This document shows, piece after piece, positions 17,941 through 26,924 of a DNA stretch of 39,664 bases. The position numbers and the translations under genes were made by a program. Position 1 is the first letter of the stretch; every line of letters begins with the position of its first letter. Location: positions 1-39,664 of the forward strand of contig JAKAJU010000089.1 in NCBI GenBank assembly GCA_021813655.1, given 5' to 3'. The notes below the pieces were generated by a model. It was not told the DNA's origin and did not search any database. It saw only the letters and a program-made list of their open reading frames with translations. Origin of the DNA: Chloroflexota bacterium. Lineage in GTDB: Bacteria; Chloroflexota; Limnocylindria; Limnocylindrales; CSP1-4.

Positions 17941-18034
17941 CTACTCGCGAGGGTGGGCGCGGTGGTTCGCTCGCAGCAGGGGCCGCCGACCGGACGGACC
18001 GCTCGCGCACGCCCCCGACCAGCCCCGGGGAACC

Positions 18035-18703
18035 ATGACGACGCAGCCGCCCGCCGATCTCCCGCAGGGCCGCTTCGGCGACCTCCCGTACGGTCCCGCC
18101 CTCACGCGTCTTCTGGAGCCGATGCACGGCGCATTCATCGGGTTCAACCGCTGGTTCGCGGTCCCGATGCTCCGTGCGGGCCTCGGGCCCATGTTCAGCA
18201 CGCCGGTGCTCGGCTCTCTCATGGTCCTGCGCACGACGGGCCGGAAGAGCGGGCTTCCCCGCGACGTCCCGCTCGGCTACGCGCTCCTCGACGGCAGCGT
18301 CTACTGCATCGCGGGCTTCGGCGCCGAGACGCAGTGGTTCCGCAACATCCAGGCGAACCCCGACGTGGACGTCATCCTTCCCATCGGCGCGTACCGGGGC
18401 CGGGCCGAGGAGGTGACCGACCCGGACGAATGGGTCCGCGCGTTCCGGCTCCTCATGACGAACATGGGTCCCATCGGGCGGGCGACCGCCGGCGACGTAC
18501 GCGGAGTCTCGGACGACCGCCTCCGCGAGATGGGCCGCGGGCTGCCGCTCGTCCGCGTCCGCCCCACCGGGATCGGCGCGGGGCCGGCGGACCCGGGCGG
18601 CCTCATGTGGATCCCCGTCCAGGCCGCAGGCGTCGCGCTCACCGCGTGGCTGGGCGTCAAGGCCCTCCGAACGTCCGGCCGGGTCCTCCGCCGCATCTTC
18701 TAG
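18035..18703 (+). CDS. DUF385 / Ddn-type F420-dependent nitroreductase-like protein
   Basis: A 222-residue protein with the split-barrel signature MVLRTTGRKSGLPRDVPLGY and, later, TQWFRNIQANPDVDV, typical of the DUF385 family that includes the deazaflavin (F420)-dependent nitroreductase Ddn and various quinone reductases. A C-terminal hydrophobic stretch (IPVQAAGVALTAWLGVKAL) may associate with the membrane. Whether it truly uses F420 depends on F420 biosynthesis genes, none of which is in this window. The ATG at 18035 has GGGGAA nearby. Its stop is three bases before the GTG of the MMPL gene, so they form an operon. Confidence 0.75.
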   Translation: MTTQPPADLPQGRFGDLPYGPALTRLLEPMHGAFIGFNRWFAVPMLRAGLGPMFSTPVLGSLMVLRTTGRKSGLPRDVPLGYALLDGSVYCIAGFGAETQWFRNIQANPDVDVILPIGAYRGRAEEVTDPDEWVRAFRLLMTNMGPIGRATAGDVRGVSDDRLREMGRGLPLVRVRPTGIGAGPADPGGLMWIPVQAAGVALTAWLGVKALRTSGRVLRRIF

Positions 18704-18706
18704 CCC

Positions 18707-21352
18707 GTGTTCGTTCGCATCGGCATCCTGGTCACCCGCTTCCGCTGGGTCGTACTCGTCGTCTGGGTCGCGACCGCGGCCGCGTTCGGCGTGCTCGCGC
18801 CGTCGCTCGCCGAGGTCGGGTCGGCCGACGAGGCGACCTTCCTCCCGAAGGAGGCGGAGTCCGTAGCGGGCCGGGCGGTCCTCGCGCGCGCGTTCCCCGA
18901 CGAGGCGGCGCCCGGCTCGGCCACCGTCGTCTTCGCGCGCGAGGGGGGCCTGACGGACGCGGACCGCGCATACATCGAGGCGCTGTCGGCCTGGGCGACG
19001 ACCGACGCCCCGCCTCAGCTCCGGGACGTCGTCCGCAACGTCGTCACGCTCGCCTCCAAGCCTCACCTCAAGGCGATGTTCGAGAGCGCCGACGGGTCGG
19101 TGCAGATCGCGACGGTCAACCTGGAGGTCGCCTCCTTCACGGAAGGGGCCAACAGCGCGGTCGACGCCCTCCGCGCGCACCTCGCGGAGACCGCCCCGTC
19201 GGGGCTCGCGGTCCATGTGACCGGGTCCGCGGGCATCGGCGCCGACTACCTGCGGGCGATCATCGCGGGGACCGACCGGACGACGATCGCGACGATCCTC
19301 CTCGTCGTCCTCGTGCTCCTGATCATCTATCGCGCCCCGCTCGCGGCGCTCGTCCCGCTCATCACGATCGGCGCGGCATTCCTCGTCTCGCGCGGGACGC
19401 TCGGCTTTCTCGCCGCCTCCGGCTGGAAGATCTCCACGCTTCTCGATTCGTTCATCGTCGTCCTCGTCTTCGGTGTGGGGACCGACTACACGATCTTCCT
19501 CATCAGCCGATTCAGAGAGGAGCTGTCGAAGGCGGACCGCCCGACGGCCGCGCGGGCGACGGTCGCCCGCATCGGCGCGGTCATCGCCGCGAGCGCCGCG
19601 ACGGTGATCGTGGGCCTCTCCTCGATGGCCATCGCGAGCTTCGGGATGATCCAGACGATCGGCCCGGCGCTCGCGATCACGATCGCGATCACGCTCGCCG
19701 CCGGGCTCACCCTCACGCCGGCCCTCCTGGTGATCTTCGGACGACCGCTGTTCTGGCCCAGGCACCCCAGGGAGGACGACCACCACGGCGACCGCGGCGC
19801 GTGGGCGCGGATCGCGTCGGTCATCACGCGCAGGCCCGGCGTGGTCACCGCCGTGGTCCTGGCCGGGCTCGCTCTCCCGATCCTCCTCATGCCCGGGGTC
19901 GCCTCGAGCTCGAACACCCTGGAGGAGCTCCCGAAGGACTCCGACGCGCGCGTCGGGTTCCAGCTCTTCGCGTCGAGGATGGACCAGGGCCGGCTCATGC
20001 CGATCACCGTCCTGGTGGACGCACCCGCCTCGGGCGACCTCGCCGCGCCCACGAACCTCGGCGCGCTCGCGTCGCTGACCAAGACGCTCGCGGGCGTCGA
20101 GGGTGTCCAGAGCGTCACGAGCCTCGTGTCCACGGCGGGCGACGGGTCGGCCGACGCGCAGGACGTGCCCTCGGTCATGCTCACGAAGATCGCCTCGGGT
20201 CTCGGGCTGCTCTCGTCGCCGCAGGCTGTCGCCGCTGCCCTGGTGAGCGCGACGGCGGGAGGGGAGCTGACCGGCGGCGGCGCGTGGATCGAGGCGCTCG
20301 GGCGCGAGCACCCTGAGCTCGCCTCGGACCCGACCTACACGGCCCTCCTCGCCGACATGGCGGCGCTCCAGTCGGGATTCGTCGCCGCGGCCGGCGGCGA
20401 CGCGACGGCGGCCCAGCGGGTCGTGGACGCGGCGGCACGGGCCCGGACCGACGCGACGACGCTCGCCGCGGCCTTCGCGGCGACGCCGGCCGAGGACTAC
20501 CTCATCCCGCGCGGGATGCCGGGTGACAGCGGGACCGGGATCGACCGCGTCCTCGCCGCCTACCTCTCCCCGGACGGGACCGTGGCCCGGCTGTACGTGA
20601 TCCCGGCGTCCGACCCGTACTCGGGCGAGGCGATCGACACCGTGCTCGCCGTCAGGAAGGCCGCAGCCACTCACGCGGCGGACTTCGGGACCGGCGCGAC
20701 GATCGTCGTCGGCGGGGCTGCCGCCGACCAGGCGGACATCCAGTCCACGATCCAGAAGGACTACGAGCGGGTCGGGATGCTCACGATCATCGGCGTCCTC
20801 CTCGTCCTCATCGTCCTCCTGCGAGCGCTCATCGCCCCGATCTTCCTCGTCGCGACCGTTCTCCTCTCGTACGGTACGACGCTGCACGTGGCGGGGTTCG
20901 TCTTCCAGGACCTCCTCGGGATGAGCGGCGCCACGTTCTTCCTGCCGCTCCTCGTCTTCGTGCTCCTCGTCGCGCTCGGGGCGGACTACAACATCTTCGT
21001 GACGAGCCGGATCCGGGAGGAGAGCGCGACCCGGCCGATCCGCGAGGGGATCCGGATCGCGTCGGCGCGGACCGGCGCGATCGTCACGTCGGCCGGGGTC
21101 ATCCTCGCCGGCACGTTCGCGGCCCTGATGATCGCTCCGCTCCAGGTGCTCTTCCAGGTGGGAGCGGCCGTGGCGATGGGCGTCCTCCTCGATACGTTCA
21201 TCGTCCGGAGCCTCCTCGTCCCGGCCCTGACCGCGGTCTTCGGAGACTGGAGCTGGTGGCCGTCGGGGCCGAAGGGGTTGCGCGCCGGACGCGGCTCGCC
21301 CCCGCCGGTCGACGATCCGGCCGTTCCCGGCCCGGGAGTCGCGAGCGGCTGA
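18707..21352 (+). CDS. MMPL/RND-family transporter
   Basis: An 881-residue membrane protein made of two similar halves, each with one N-terminal helix, a large extracytoplasmic domain and a group of about five helices. The family motif occurs in both halves as FGVGTDYTIFLISRFREE and ALGADYNIFVTSRIREE, holding the Asp-Tyr pairs of the proton relay. Members export lipids, siderophores or drugs; in actinobacteria MmpL3 flips trehalose monomycolate. The substrate here is unknown. The GTG start follows the DUF385 stop by three bases. A 20-bp palindrome 49 bases past its stop could be its terminator, but that site also sits inside the next promoter. Confidence 0.9.
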   Translation: MFVRIGILVTRFRWVVLVVWVATAAAFGVLAPSLAEVGSADEATFLPKEAESVAGRAVLARAFPDEAAPGSATVVFAREGGLTDADRAYIEALSAWATTDAPPQLRDVVRNVVTLASKPHLKAMFESADGSVQIATVNLEVASFTEGANSAVDALRAHLAETAPSGLAVHVTGSAGIGADYLRAIIAGTDRTTIATILLVVLVLLIIYRAPLAALVPLITIGAAFLVSRGTLGFLAASGWKISTLLDSFIVVLVFGVGTDYTIFLISRFREELSKADRPTAARATVARIGAVIAASAATVIVGLSSMAIASFGMIQTIGPALAITIAITLAAGLTLTPALLVIFGRPLFWPRHPREDDHHGDRGAWARIASVITRRPGVVTAVVLAGLALPILLMPGVASSSNTLEELPKDSDARVGFQLFASRMDQGRLMPITVLVDAPASGDLAAPTNLGALASLTKTLAGVEGVQSVTSLVSTAGDGSADAQDVPSVMLTKIASGLGLLSSPQAVAAALVSATAGGELTGGGAWIEALGREHPELASDPTYTALLADMAALQSGFVAAAGGDATAAQRVVDAAARARTDATTLAAAFAATPAEDYLIPRGMPGDSGTGIDRVLAAYLSPDGTVARLYVIPASDPYSGEAIDTVLAVRKAAATHAADFGTGATIVVGGAAADQADIQSTIQKDYERVGMLTIIGVLLVLIVLLRALIAPIFLVATVLLSYGTTLHVAGFVFQDLLGMSGATFFLPLLVFVLLVALGADYNIFVTSRIREESATRPIREGIRIASARTGAIVTSAGVILAGTFAALMIAPLQVLFQVGAAVAMGVLLDTFIVRSLLVPALTAVFGDWSWWPSGPKGLRAGRGSPPPVDDPAVPGPGVASG

Positions 21353-21398
21353 GACGCCGTCCCGCGGCTGCGCGACGCGTGCCCGTACCATCGTCGCC

Positions 21399-21426
21399 TT
21401 GCACGGGAAGCCTCCCGTGCTATCCT
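21399..21426 (+). promoter_or_regulatory. Sigma70-like promoter of the ilv operon
   Basis: TTGCAC (21399-21404) and TATCCT (21421-21426) are separated by 16 bases. Each matches the consensus at four of six positions or better, which is strong for DNA this GC-rich. The expected start is near 21433, about 40 bases before the leader reading frame and 400 before ilvB. Confidence 0.6.
21401..21420. promoter_or_regulatory. 20-bp palindrome within the ilv promoter
   Basis: GCACGGGA (21401-21408), AGCC, TCCCGTGC (21413-21420) is a perfect inverted repeat that fills the space between the -35 and -10 boxes. As an operator, protein binding would block polymerase. As RNA it would be a hairpin 49 bases after the MMPL stop, followed by TATCCTT, so a terminator role is the alternative. 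Confidence 0.5.
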
Positions 21427-21471
21427 TCCCGCACCTTCGGGCCGCGAGCCGGTCCGGACCATGGAGGCACC

Positions 21472-21660
21472 GTGGGACTCTTCAGCGGTCGCGACACCCG
21501 CCGGGTCGCCGTCGTCATCACGACGGACGGCCGGCGCGTGCACGTGCCCGTCGAGGACCGGCGCTCCTTCGACGTATCCATCCTCGGCATCCGCAGCCTT
21601 GCCCTCTTCCTTATCGGGCTCATTCGGAGCCCTCGGCGAGAGTCTGGAGGACCGCGGTAG
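21472..21660 (+). CDS. Putative ilv leader peptide (62 residues)
   Basis: A short frame starting at GTG 21472, with GGAGG four bases upstream, and ending at TAG 21658-21660. Residues 35-51 read VSILGIRSLALFLIGLI, ten of seventeen being Ile, Leu or Val. The last of these codons (CTC ATT, 21619-21624) fall inside the first hairpin of the attenuator. A ribosome short of charged tRNA would stall there. The frame is much longer than classic leader peptides (15-30 residues), so it could instead be a small hydrophobic-tailed protein, or both. Position, ribosome-binding site and downstream RNA structure favour the leader role. Confidence 0.55.
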   Translation: MGLFSGRDTRRVAVVITTDGRRVHVPVEDRRSFDVSILGIRSLALFLIGLIRSPRRESGGPR

Positions 21661-21719
21661 CGCTGGGCGCGACCAAGGACGGAGACCTGCAGGACCCTCG
21701 CCGAAGCGGCGGGGGTCTT
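21616..21719 (+). promoter_or_regulatory. Transcription attenuator of the ilv operon
   Basis: Hairpin 1: GGGCTC (21616-21621) with GAGCCC (21627-21632). Terminator: 21693-21703 pairs with 21707-21717 around the loop AAG, ten Watson-Crick pairs plus one G-U, followed by a pyrimidine-rich TTCTCATT. Antiterminator: TCGGCGAGAGTC (21633-21644) pairs with GACCCTCGCCGA (21693-21704) at eleven of twelve positions, taking the terminator's left arm. A ribosome finishing the leader frame would cover part of 21633-21644 and let the terminator form. A ribosome stalled upstream would leave it free. Hairpin 1 does not overlap the antiterminator strand, so its part in the switch is unclear. Confidence 0.65.
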
Positions 21720-21733
21720 CTCATTCCCGGGTC

Positions 21734-21787
21734 GGAGCGGTCGCGCGGCGGCCGGATCGACTGGAAGGAGCGGTCGCGCGGCGGCCG
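21734..21787 (+). repeat. Two 21-bp direct repeats in the ilvB leader
   Basis: A 21-base unit beginning GGAGCGGTCGCGCGG occurs at 21734-21754 and again without change at 21767-21787, a 33-base period. A degraded third echo (GATCGAACGGTCGG) follows near 21798-21811. They lie between the attenuator and the ilvB start. Function is unknown. Confidence 0.7.
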
Positions 21788-21839
21788 CGGAGATGCGATC
21801 GAACGGTCGGGGTGACGGCCGGCGATGGAGGACCGAACG

Positions 21840-23687
21840 ATGACGATCACGAAGGGCGCGAGTCCCCGCGGGAGCGTGCACTCGCACGTGCCCGACGCGG
21901 GGACCACGGCCGCGGACGCGATCGAGAAGGCGCGTCGCGACATGCTCCACCAGGGGCGCATCACGAAGCGGACGCGGATCGGCGCGGACGTCGTCTGCGA
22001 GGCGCTCCTCCGGCAGGGCGTGGACGTCCTGTTCGGCTACCCGGGAGGCGTCGTCCTGCCGCTCTACGACGTCCTCGGCGACTACCCCGAGATCCGACAC
22101 ATCCTCGTCCGCCACGAGCAGGGCGCCGCCCATGCGGCCGACGGGTACGCCCGCGCGACGGGCAAGGTGGGCGTGTGCCTCGGGACGTCCGGCCCGGGCG
22201 CCACGAACCTCGTGACGGGCATCGCCACCGCCCAGCTCGACTCGGTCCCCATGGTCGCGATCACCGGCAATGTCCCGGGCGCGCTCATCGGGAAGGACGC
22301 CTTCCAGGAGATCGACATCACCGGCATCACCCTGCCGATGACGAAGCACAACTACCTCGTCCGTACCGCCGACGAGCTTCCGGCGGTCTTCGCCGAGGCG
22401 TTCCACATCGCGCGCAGCGGCCGTCCGGGTCCGGTCCACATCGACATCACGAAGGACGCCCTGCAGGCGGAGACGCGGGCGACGCACCCGGACCACGACG
22501 CCGTCCTCGCGGCCCTCCCCGGCTTCCGTCCGACGCTCGACGGCCATCCGCGGCAGCTCAAGCTCGTGGCGCAGGAGATCGCGCGCGCCAAGCGGCCGCT
22601 CATCCTCGCCGGCCACGGGATCCTCATCGCCGAGGCCTGGGACGAGCTCCGCGAGCTGGCGGAGAAGGCGCAGATCCCCGTGACGTGGACGCTCCTCGGG
22701 ATCGGCGCGATGGACGAGACGCACCCTCTCGCCTACGGCTACATGGGGATGCACGGCTGGAAGCACGTGAACCGGGCGATCCAGTCGGCCGACCTCCTCA
22801 TCGCCCTCGGCATGCGCTTCGACGACCGGGTCACCGGCAACGTGCGAACCTACGCGCCGCACGCCCGGATCGTCCACGTGGACATCGACCCGGCCGAGAT
22901 CGGCAAGAACGTCGCCGTGGACGTCCCCGTCGTCGGCGACGTGAAGCGCGTCCTGGCCGCGCTCCTGCCTCTCGTCGCACCCGTGGACCACGAGACGCGC
23001 GCCGCCTACGCGGAGCAGCTCGCCGAATGGCGCCGCGAGTCCGAGGGAAGCAGCTGGCACGGCTCGGGGATGTGGCGCAACGGGCTCCTGTCCGCCGACT
23101 ACGTCATCGAGCGGATCGGCGCGGCGAACGACCACGACGCGACGATGGTCGCGGACGTCGGCCAGAACCAGATGTGGACGGCCCGGTATGCGGGCTACCG
23201 CAGGCCCCACAGCCACCTCTCGTCGGGGGGTCTCGGGACCATGGGCTACGGGATGCCCGCCGCGATGGGCGCGGCGCTCGGGCGCCCGGACAAGAAGACG
23301 TGGGCCGTCGTCGGCGACGGCGGCTTCCAGATGACGGTCCAGGAGCTCGCGACTCTCGTCCAGGACGACATCCCGGTGAAGATCGCGCTCCTCGACAACC
23401 ACAAGCTCGGGATGATCCGGCAGTGGCAGGAGCTCGTGTACGCGGGCAACTACCACTCGTCCGAGATGGTCGGTCCCGACTACCTCAAGCTCGCGGACGC
23501 CTACGGCATCCCGGCCTGGAAGGCGACGCGACCGGAGGAGGTGGATGCGGCCATCCACGCGGCGAACGCGGTGGATGGCCCGGCCCTCGTGTGGTTCGAG
23601 ATCGCGAGCGAGCAGAATGTCTTCCCGATGATGCCGGCCGGCAAGGGGCTCTCGGACCTCATCGAGGACCTGGAGGATCAGGAATGA
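21840..23687 (+). CDS. ilvB: Acetolactate synthase large subunit (IlvB)
   Basis: A 615-residue thiamine-diphosphate and FAD enzyme joining two pyruvates to acetolactate, or pyruvate with 2-ketobutyrate. The catalytic Glu93 is in RHEQGAAHAADGYARATG, and the thiamine-binding motif GDGGFQMTVQELATLVQDD leads to the LDNHKLGMIRQWQ loop. The first 45 residues are an extra hydrophilic extension. I chose the ATG at 21840 because GGAGG (21827-21831) lies eight bases upstream; an ATG at 21825 in frame has no such site. Its stop overlaps the ilvN start (ATGA). It is the first structural gene after the attenuator. Confidence 0.97.
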   Translation: MTITKGASPRGSVHSHVPDAGTTAADAIEKARRDMLHQGRITKRTRIGADVVCEALLRQGVDVLFGYPGGVVLPLYDVLGDYPEIRHILVRHEQGAAHAADGYARATGKVGVCLGTSGPGATNLVTGIATAQLDSVPMVAITGNVPGALIGKDAFQEIDITGITLPMTKHNYLVRTADELPAVFAEAFHIARSGRPGPVHIDITKDALQAETRATHPDHDAVLAALPGFRPTLDGHPRQLKLVAQEIARAKRPLILAGHGILIAEAWDELRELAEKAQIPVTWTLLGIGAMDETHPLAYGYMGMHGWKHVNRAIQSADLLIALGMRFDDRVTGNVRTYAPHARIVHVDIDPAEIGKNVAVDVPVVGDVKRVLAALLPLVAPVDHETRAAYAEQLAEWRRESEGSSWHGSGMWRNGLLSADYVIERIGAANDHDATMVADVGQNQMWTARYAGYRRPHSHLSSGGLGTMGYGMPAAMGAALGRPDKKTWAVVGDGGFQMTVQELATLVQDDIPVKIALLDNHKLGMIRQWQELVYAGNYHSSEMVGPDYLKLADAYGIPAWKATRPEEVDAAIHAANAVDGPALVWFEIASEQNVFPMMPAGKGLSDLIEDLEDQE

Positions 23688-24253
23688 GCGCCGACACGAC
23701 GGCCGCCCGGCCCGTCCCCGCGCGCGCCCTCCCCGGCTCCGGGGAGGTCCGTCGGCATCTCCTCATCGCGGTCGTCCAGAACCGCACCGGCGTCCTGAAC
23801 CGCGTCGCGAGCCTCATGCGCGCGCGCGACTTCAACATCGAGTCGCTCTCGGTGAGCCACACTGACAGCGACGACGTGAGCCGGATGACGATCTCGATCC
23901 ACGGCGACGAGTTCCATGTCGAGCAGGCGATCAAGCAGCTCTACCGGCTCGTGGACGTCCTCAAGGTCCAGGACGTGACCGACGAGCCGTCGGTGCAGCA
24001 CGAGCTCGCGCTCGTGAAGGTGCGCGCGACGGACCGCAACCGCGGCGAGATCGTCTCGATCGTCGAGATGTACCGCGGCCGCGTCGTGGACCTCGCGACC
24101 GAAGCGATCGTCGTGGAGGTGACCGGCACCGAGTCCGAGGTGGACGCGCTCATCGCGCTCCTCCGGGGGTTCGGCATCAAGGAGCTCGTCCGGACCGGGG
24201 CCGTCGTCATGGCCCGCGGTTCCCAATCGATCGAGGAGGCGACCAAGCGATGA
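23684..24253 (+). CDS. ilvN: Acetolactate synthase small (regulatory) subunit (IlvN)
   Basis: A 189-residue subunit that raises IlvB activity and gives feedback inhibition by valine. Residues about 24-100 form an ACT domain ([33 protein letters not shown] in outline), with the G-V-L-N-R-V valine-site region visible. The second half is the C-terminal domain of the family ([30 protein letters not shown]). The first 20 residues are an extra Ala/Pro-rich tail. ATG overlaps the ilvB stop by four bases and its own stop overlaps ilvC in the same way. Confidence 0.96.
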   Translation: MSADTTAARPVPARALPGSGEVRRHLLIAVVQNRTGVLNRVASLMRARDFNIESLSVSHTDSDDVSRMTISIHGDEFHVEQAIKQLYRLVDVLKVQDVTDEPSVQHELALVKVRATDRNRGEIVSIVEMYRGRVVDLATEAIVVEVTGTESEVDALIALLRGFGIKELVRTGAVVMARGSQSIEEATKR

Positions 24254-25299
24254 CCGCCCGGATGTACTACGACGTCGACGCCGACCCGGGCGCGCTCGCC
24301 GGCCAGAGAGTCGCCATCATCGGGTTCGGGAGCCAGGGCCATGCCCATGCCCTGAACCTCCACGAGTCGGGCGTCGACGTGATCGTTGGCCTCGCCCCGG
24401 CGAGCAAGAGCCGCGCGATCGCCGAGGAGGCGGGCCTGCGGGTCATGGACGTGGCGGATGCCGTCCGCGCCGCCGACGTCATCATGATGGCCGTCCCAGA
24501 CACGTCTCAGAAGGCGCTCTACGACGCGGAGATCGCGCCGAACCTCCGTCCCGGCCAGCTCCTCCTCTTCGCCCACGGCTTCACGATCCGCTTCGGCCAG
24601 ATCGTCCCGCCGGCCAGCGTCGACGTCGGGATGGTCGCACCCAAGGGCCCCGGCCACCTCGTCCGCTCCGTCTACCGCGACGGCGGCGGCGTGCCGGCAC
24701 TCTTCGCGGTCGAGCGCGACGCGAGCGGCACGGCCCGGGCGCGAACGCTCGCGTACGCCCGGGCGCTCGGATGCACCCGCGCGGGCGTCCTGGAGACGAC
24801 GTTCAAGGAGGAGACCGAGACCGACCTCTTCGGGGAGCAGGCCGTCCTCTGTGGCGGGACGGCGGCCCTGGTGAAGGCCGCATTCGAGACCCTCGTCGCG
24901 GCCGGCTATCAGCCCGAGCTCGCGTACTTCGAGACGATGCACGAGCTCAAGCTCATCGTGGACCTCATGTACCGCGGCGGGCTCGACTTCATGCGCTTCA
25001 GCGTGAGCGACACCGCCGAGTTCGGTGACTACGTCTCGGGCCCGCGGATCATCGACGACCGCGTCCGCGCGACGATGAGGCAGGTCCTCACCGAGATCCA
25101 GGACGGGACCTTCGCCGCCCGCTGGATCGAGGAGAACCGCTCCGGTCGTGCCGAGTTCGAGCGGATGCGCGAGGCCGAGAGCGGTCACCAGATCGAGCAG
25201 GTCGGCGCGGAGCTGCGGTCGAAGATGGCATTCCTCGACCCGGTGACCGTGAAGGCTGGCCAGGCACAGGCATCGGCGAAGGGGAGCGCAGGACGATGA
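24250..25299 (+). CDS. ilvC: Ketol-acid reductoisomerase (IlvC), class I
   Basis: A 349-residue enzyme that isomerises and reduces acetolactate or acetohydroxybutyrate with NAD(P)H. The Rossmann motif is [13 protein letters not shown] near residue 25. The metal and substrate sites are in [14 protein letters not shown] and [18 protein letters not shown]. The length marks the short class I form. The cofactor-specificity loop reads [15 protein letters not shown]; its Ser/Lys/Ser/Arg content is consistent with NADPH preference. ATGA overlaps join it to ilvN before and leuA after. Confidence 0.97.
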   Translation: MTARMYYDVDADPGALAGQRVAIIGFGSQGHAHALNLHESGVDVIVGLAPASKSRAIAEEAGLRVMDVADAVRAADVIMMAVPDTSQKALYDAEIAPNLRPGQLLLFAHGFTIRFGQIVPPASVDVGMVAPKGPGHLVRSVYRDGGGVPALFAVERDASGTARARTLAYARALGCTRAGVLETTFKEETETDLFGEQAVLCGGTAALVKAAFETLVAAGYQPELAYFETMHELKLIVDLMYRGGLDFMRFSVSDTAEFGDYVSGPRIIDDRVRATMRQVLTEIQDGTFAARWIEENRSGRAEFERMREAESGHQIEQVGAELRSKMAFLDPVTVKAGQAQASAKGSAGR

Positions 25300-26924
25300 G
25301 CTCACCCACCTACGGCCCCGGCGTACCCGAGGGTCACGTACGGATCTTCGACACGACCCTGCGCGACGGCGAGCAGGCCCCCGGGGCGGGCCTCACCGTC
25401 GCCGAGAAGATCCAGGTCGCGCGGCAGCTCGTCCGGATGAAGGTGGACGTCATCGAGGCCGGCTTCCCGGCGGCGTCGCCCGGCGACTTCGAGGCCGTGC
25501 GGCGGATCGCCGAGGAGACCAAGGGCGTCGCGGTCGCGGCACTCGCCCGATGCAAGGACGGCGATCCCCAGCGCGCGGTCGAGGCGATCGGCGTGGCCGA
25601 GCGGCCGCACCTCCACGTCTTCATCGCCACGAGCGACATCCACCTCAAGCACAAGCTCCGCATCAGCCGCGATCAGGCCCTCGCCGAGGCCGCGCGCTGG
25701 GTCCGGTACGGCCGCGACACGCTCGGCCGCGACGCCGACGTGGAGTTCTCCGCCGAGGACGCCAGCCGGACCGACCCCGACTTCCTGCTCGCCGTCTACG
25801 CGGCGGCCGTCGAGGCCGGCGCCTCCACGCTGAACATCCCCGACACGGTCGGCTACGCGATCCCATCGGAGTTCGGCGGGCTCGTGGCCCGGGTGAAGGA
25901 TCTCGTGAAGGACGAGGCCATCGTCTCGGTCCACTGCCACAACGACCTCGGCCTCGCGACCGCGAACACGCTCGCCGCTGTCCAGGCCGGCGCGCGGCAG
26001 GTGGAGGTCACGGTGAACGGGCTCGGCGAGCGCGCCGGCAATGCCTCCCTCGAGGAGGTCGTCATGGCGCTGCGCACCCGTCCGACGCAGTTCCCGCAGC
26101 TCATCAGCAGCGTCGCAACCGAGCAGATCACGCCCGCGAGCCGCCTCGTGAGCCACCTGACCGGGTTCAGCATCCAGCCGAACAAGGCGGTCGTCGGCGC
26201 GAACGCCTTCGCGCACGAGTCCGGCATCCACCAGGACGGCGTGATCAAGAACCCGCTCACGTACGAGATCATGACCCCGCAGTCGGTGGGCCTGACCGGG
26301 AGCCAGCTGACGATCGGGAAGCTGTCCGGCCGGAAGGGGCTCCAGAAGAAGCTCCGCGACCTGGGCTACCACGTGGAGGGTCCGGAGCTCGACCTCGTCT
26401 ACCGCGAGGCGATCGGGCTCGCCGACCGGAAGAAGGACGTCACCGACGCCGATCTCATCGCGATCGTCGAGCAGCAAGTCGCCGAGGTGCCGGAGACGAT
26501 CGGCCTGGTGGACTGGGAGGTCAGCTCCGCCAAGGGCGGCGAGGCCCGCGGCCACGTGATCCTCTCGGCGGTGGGTGGCGAGCGGCACGGCAGCTCACGC
26601 GGCAACGGCCCGGTGGACGCGCTGTACGGCGCGGTGGACGCGGCCATCGGCCCCGTCCTCGGCTGGCACCCCGTCCTCACGAGCTACGAGATCCGCGCCG
26701 TCTCCGGCGGCGAGGACGCGCAGGGTCAGGTCGTCGTGCGCTGCCGGCGCTCCGTCGACGACGCGGCCCGCGCCGAGACCGTCACGGGCCACGGCCTGTC
26801 CACGAACATCGTGGAGGCGTCGCTCGAGGCGTATCTCATCGCCACGAACAAGCTGCATGCGATGGAGCTGGGCGACACGACATCGGTCATCCCGGCGCCG
26901 TCGGTCGACCAGGAGCTCCCGTGA
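25296..26924 (+). CDS. leuA: 2-isopropylmalate synthase (LeuA)
   Basis: A 542-residue enzyme condensing acetyl-CoA with 2-ketoisovalerate, the first step to leucine. The DRE-TIM metallolyase motif is [16 protein letters not shown] near residues 18-33. Metal-binding [13 protein letters not shown] and [14 protein letters not shown] follow. After a linker with [10 protein letters not shown], residues about 390-535 form the allosteric leucine-binding domain. It is the short bacterial type, unlike the long actinobacterial LeuA. It begins inside the ilvC stop and ends inside the leuB start. Its sequence differs clearly from the cimA product two genes on, so the two are distinct enzymes. Confidence 0.95.
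   Translation: MSSPTYGPGVPEGHVRIFDTTLRDGEQAPGAGLTVAEKIQVARQLVRMKVDVIEAGFPAASPGDFEAVRRIAEETKGVAVAALARCKDGDPQRAVEAIGVAERPHLHVFIATSDIHLKHKLRISRDQALAEAARWVRYGRDTLGRDADVEFSAEDASRTDPDFLLAVYAAAVEAGASTLNIPDTVGYAIPSEFGGLVARVKDLVKDEAIVSVHCHNDLGLATANTLAAVQAGARQVEVTVNGLGERAGNASLEEVVMALRTRPTQFPQLISSVATEQITPASRLVSHLTGFSIQPNKAVVGANAFAHESGIHQDGVIKNPLTYEIMTPQSVGLTGSQLTIGKLSGRKGLQKKLRDLGYHVEGPELDLVYREAIGLADRKKDVTDADLIAIVEQQVAEVPETIGLVDWEVSSAKGGEARGHVILSAVGGERHGSSRGNGPVDALYGAVDAAIGPVLGWHPVLTSYEIRAVSGGEDAQGQVVVRCRRSVDDAARAETVTGHGLSTNIVEASLEAYLIATNKLHAMELGDTTSVIPAPSVDQELP

Noticed and set aside
21433-21839. T-box riboswitch as the control of the ilv operon
   Set aside because: No recognisable T-box core or specifier-loop layout was found by eye, whereas a translated Ile/Leu/Val-rich leader with terminator and antiterminator pairing is present. 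A covariance-model search would be decisive.
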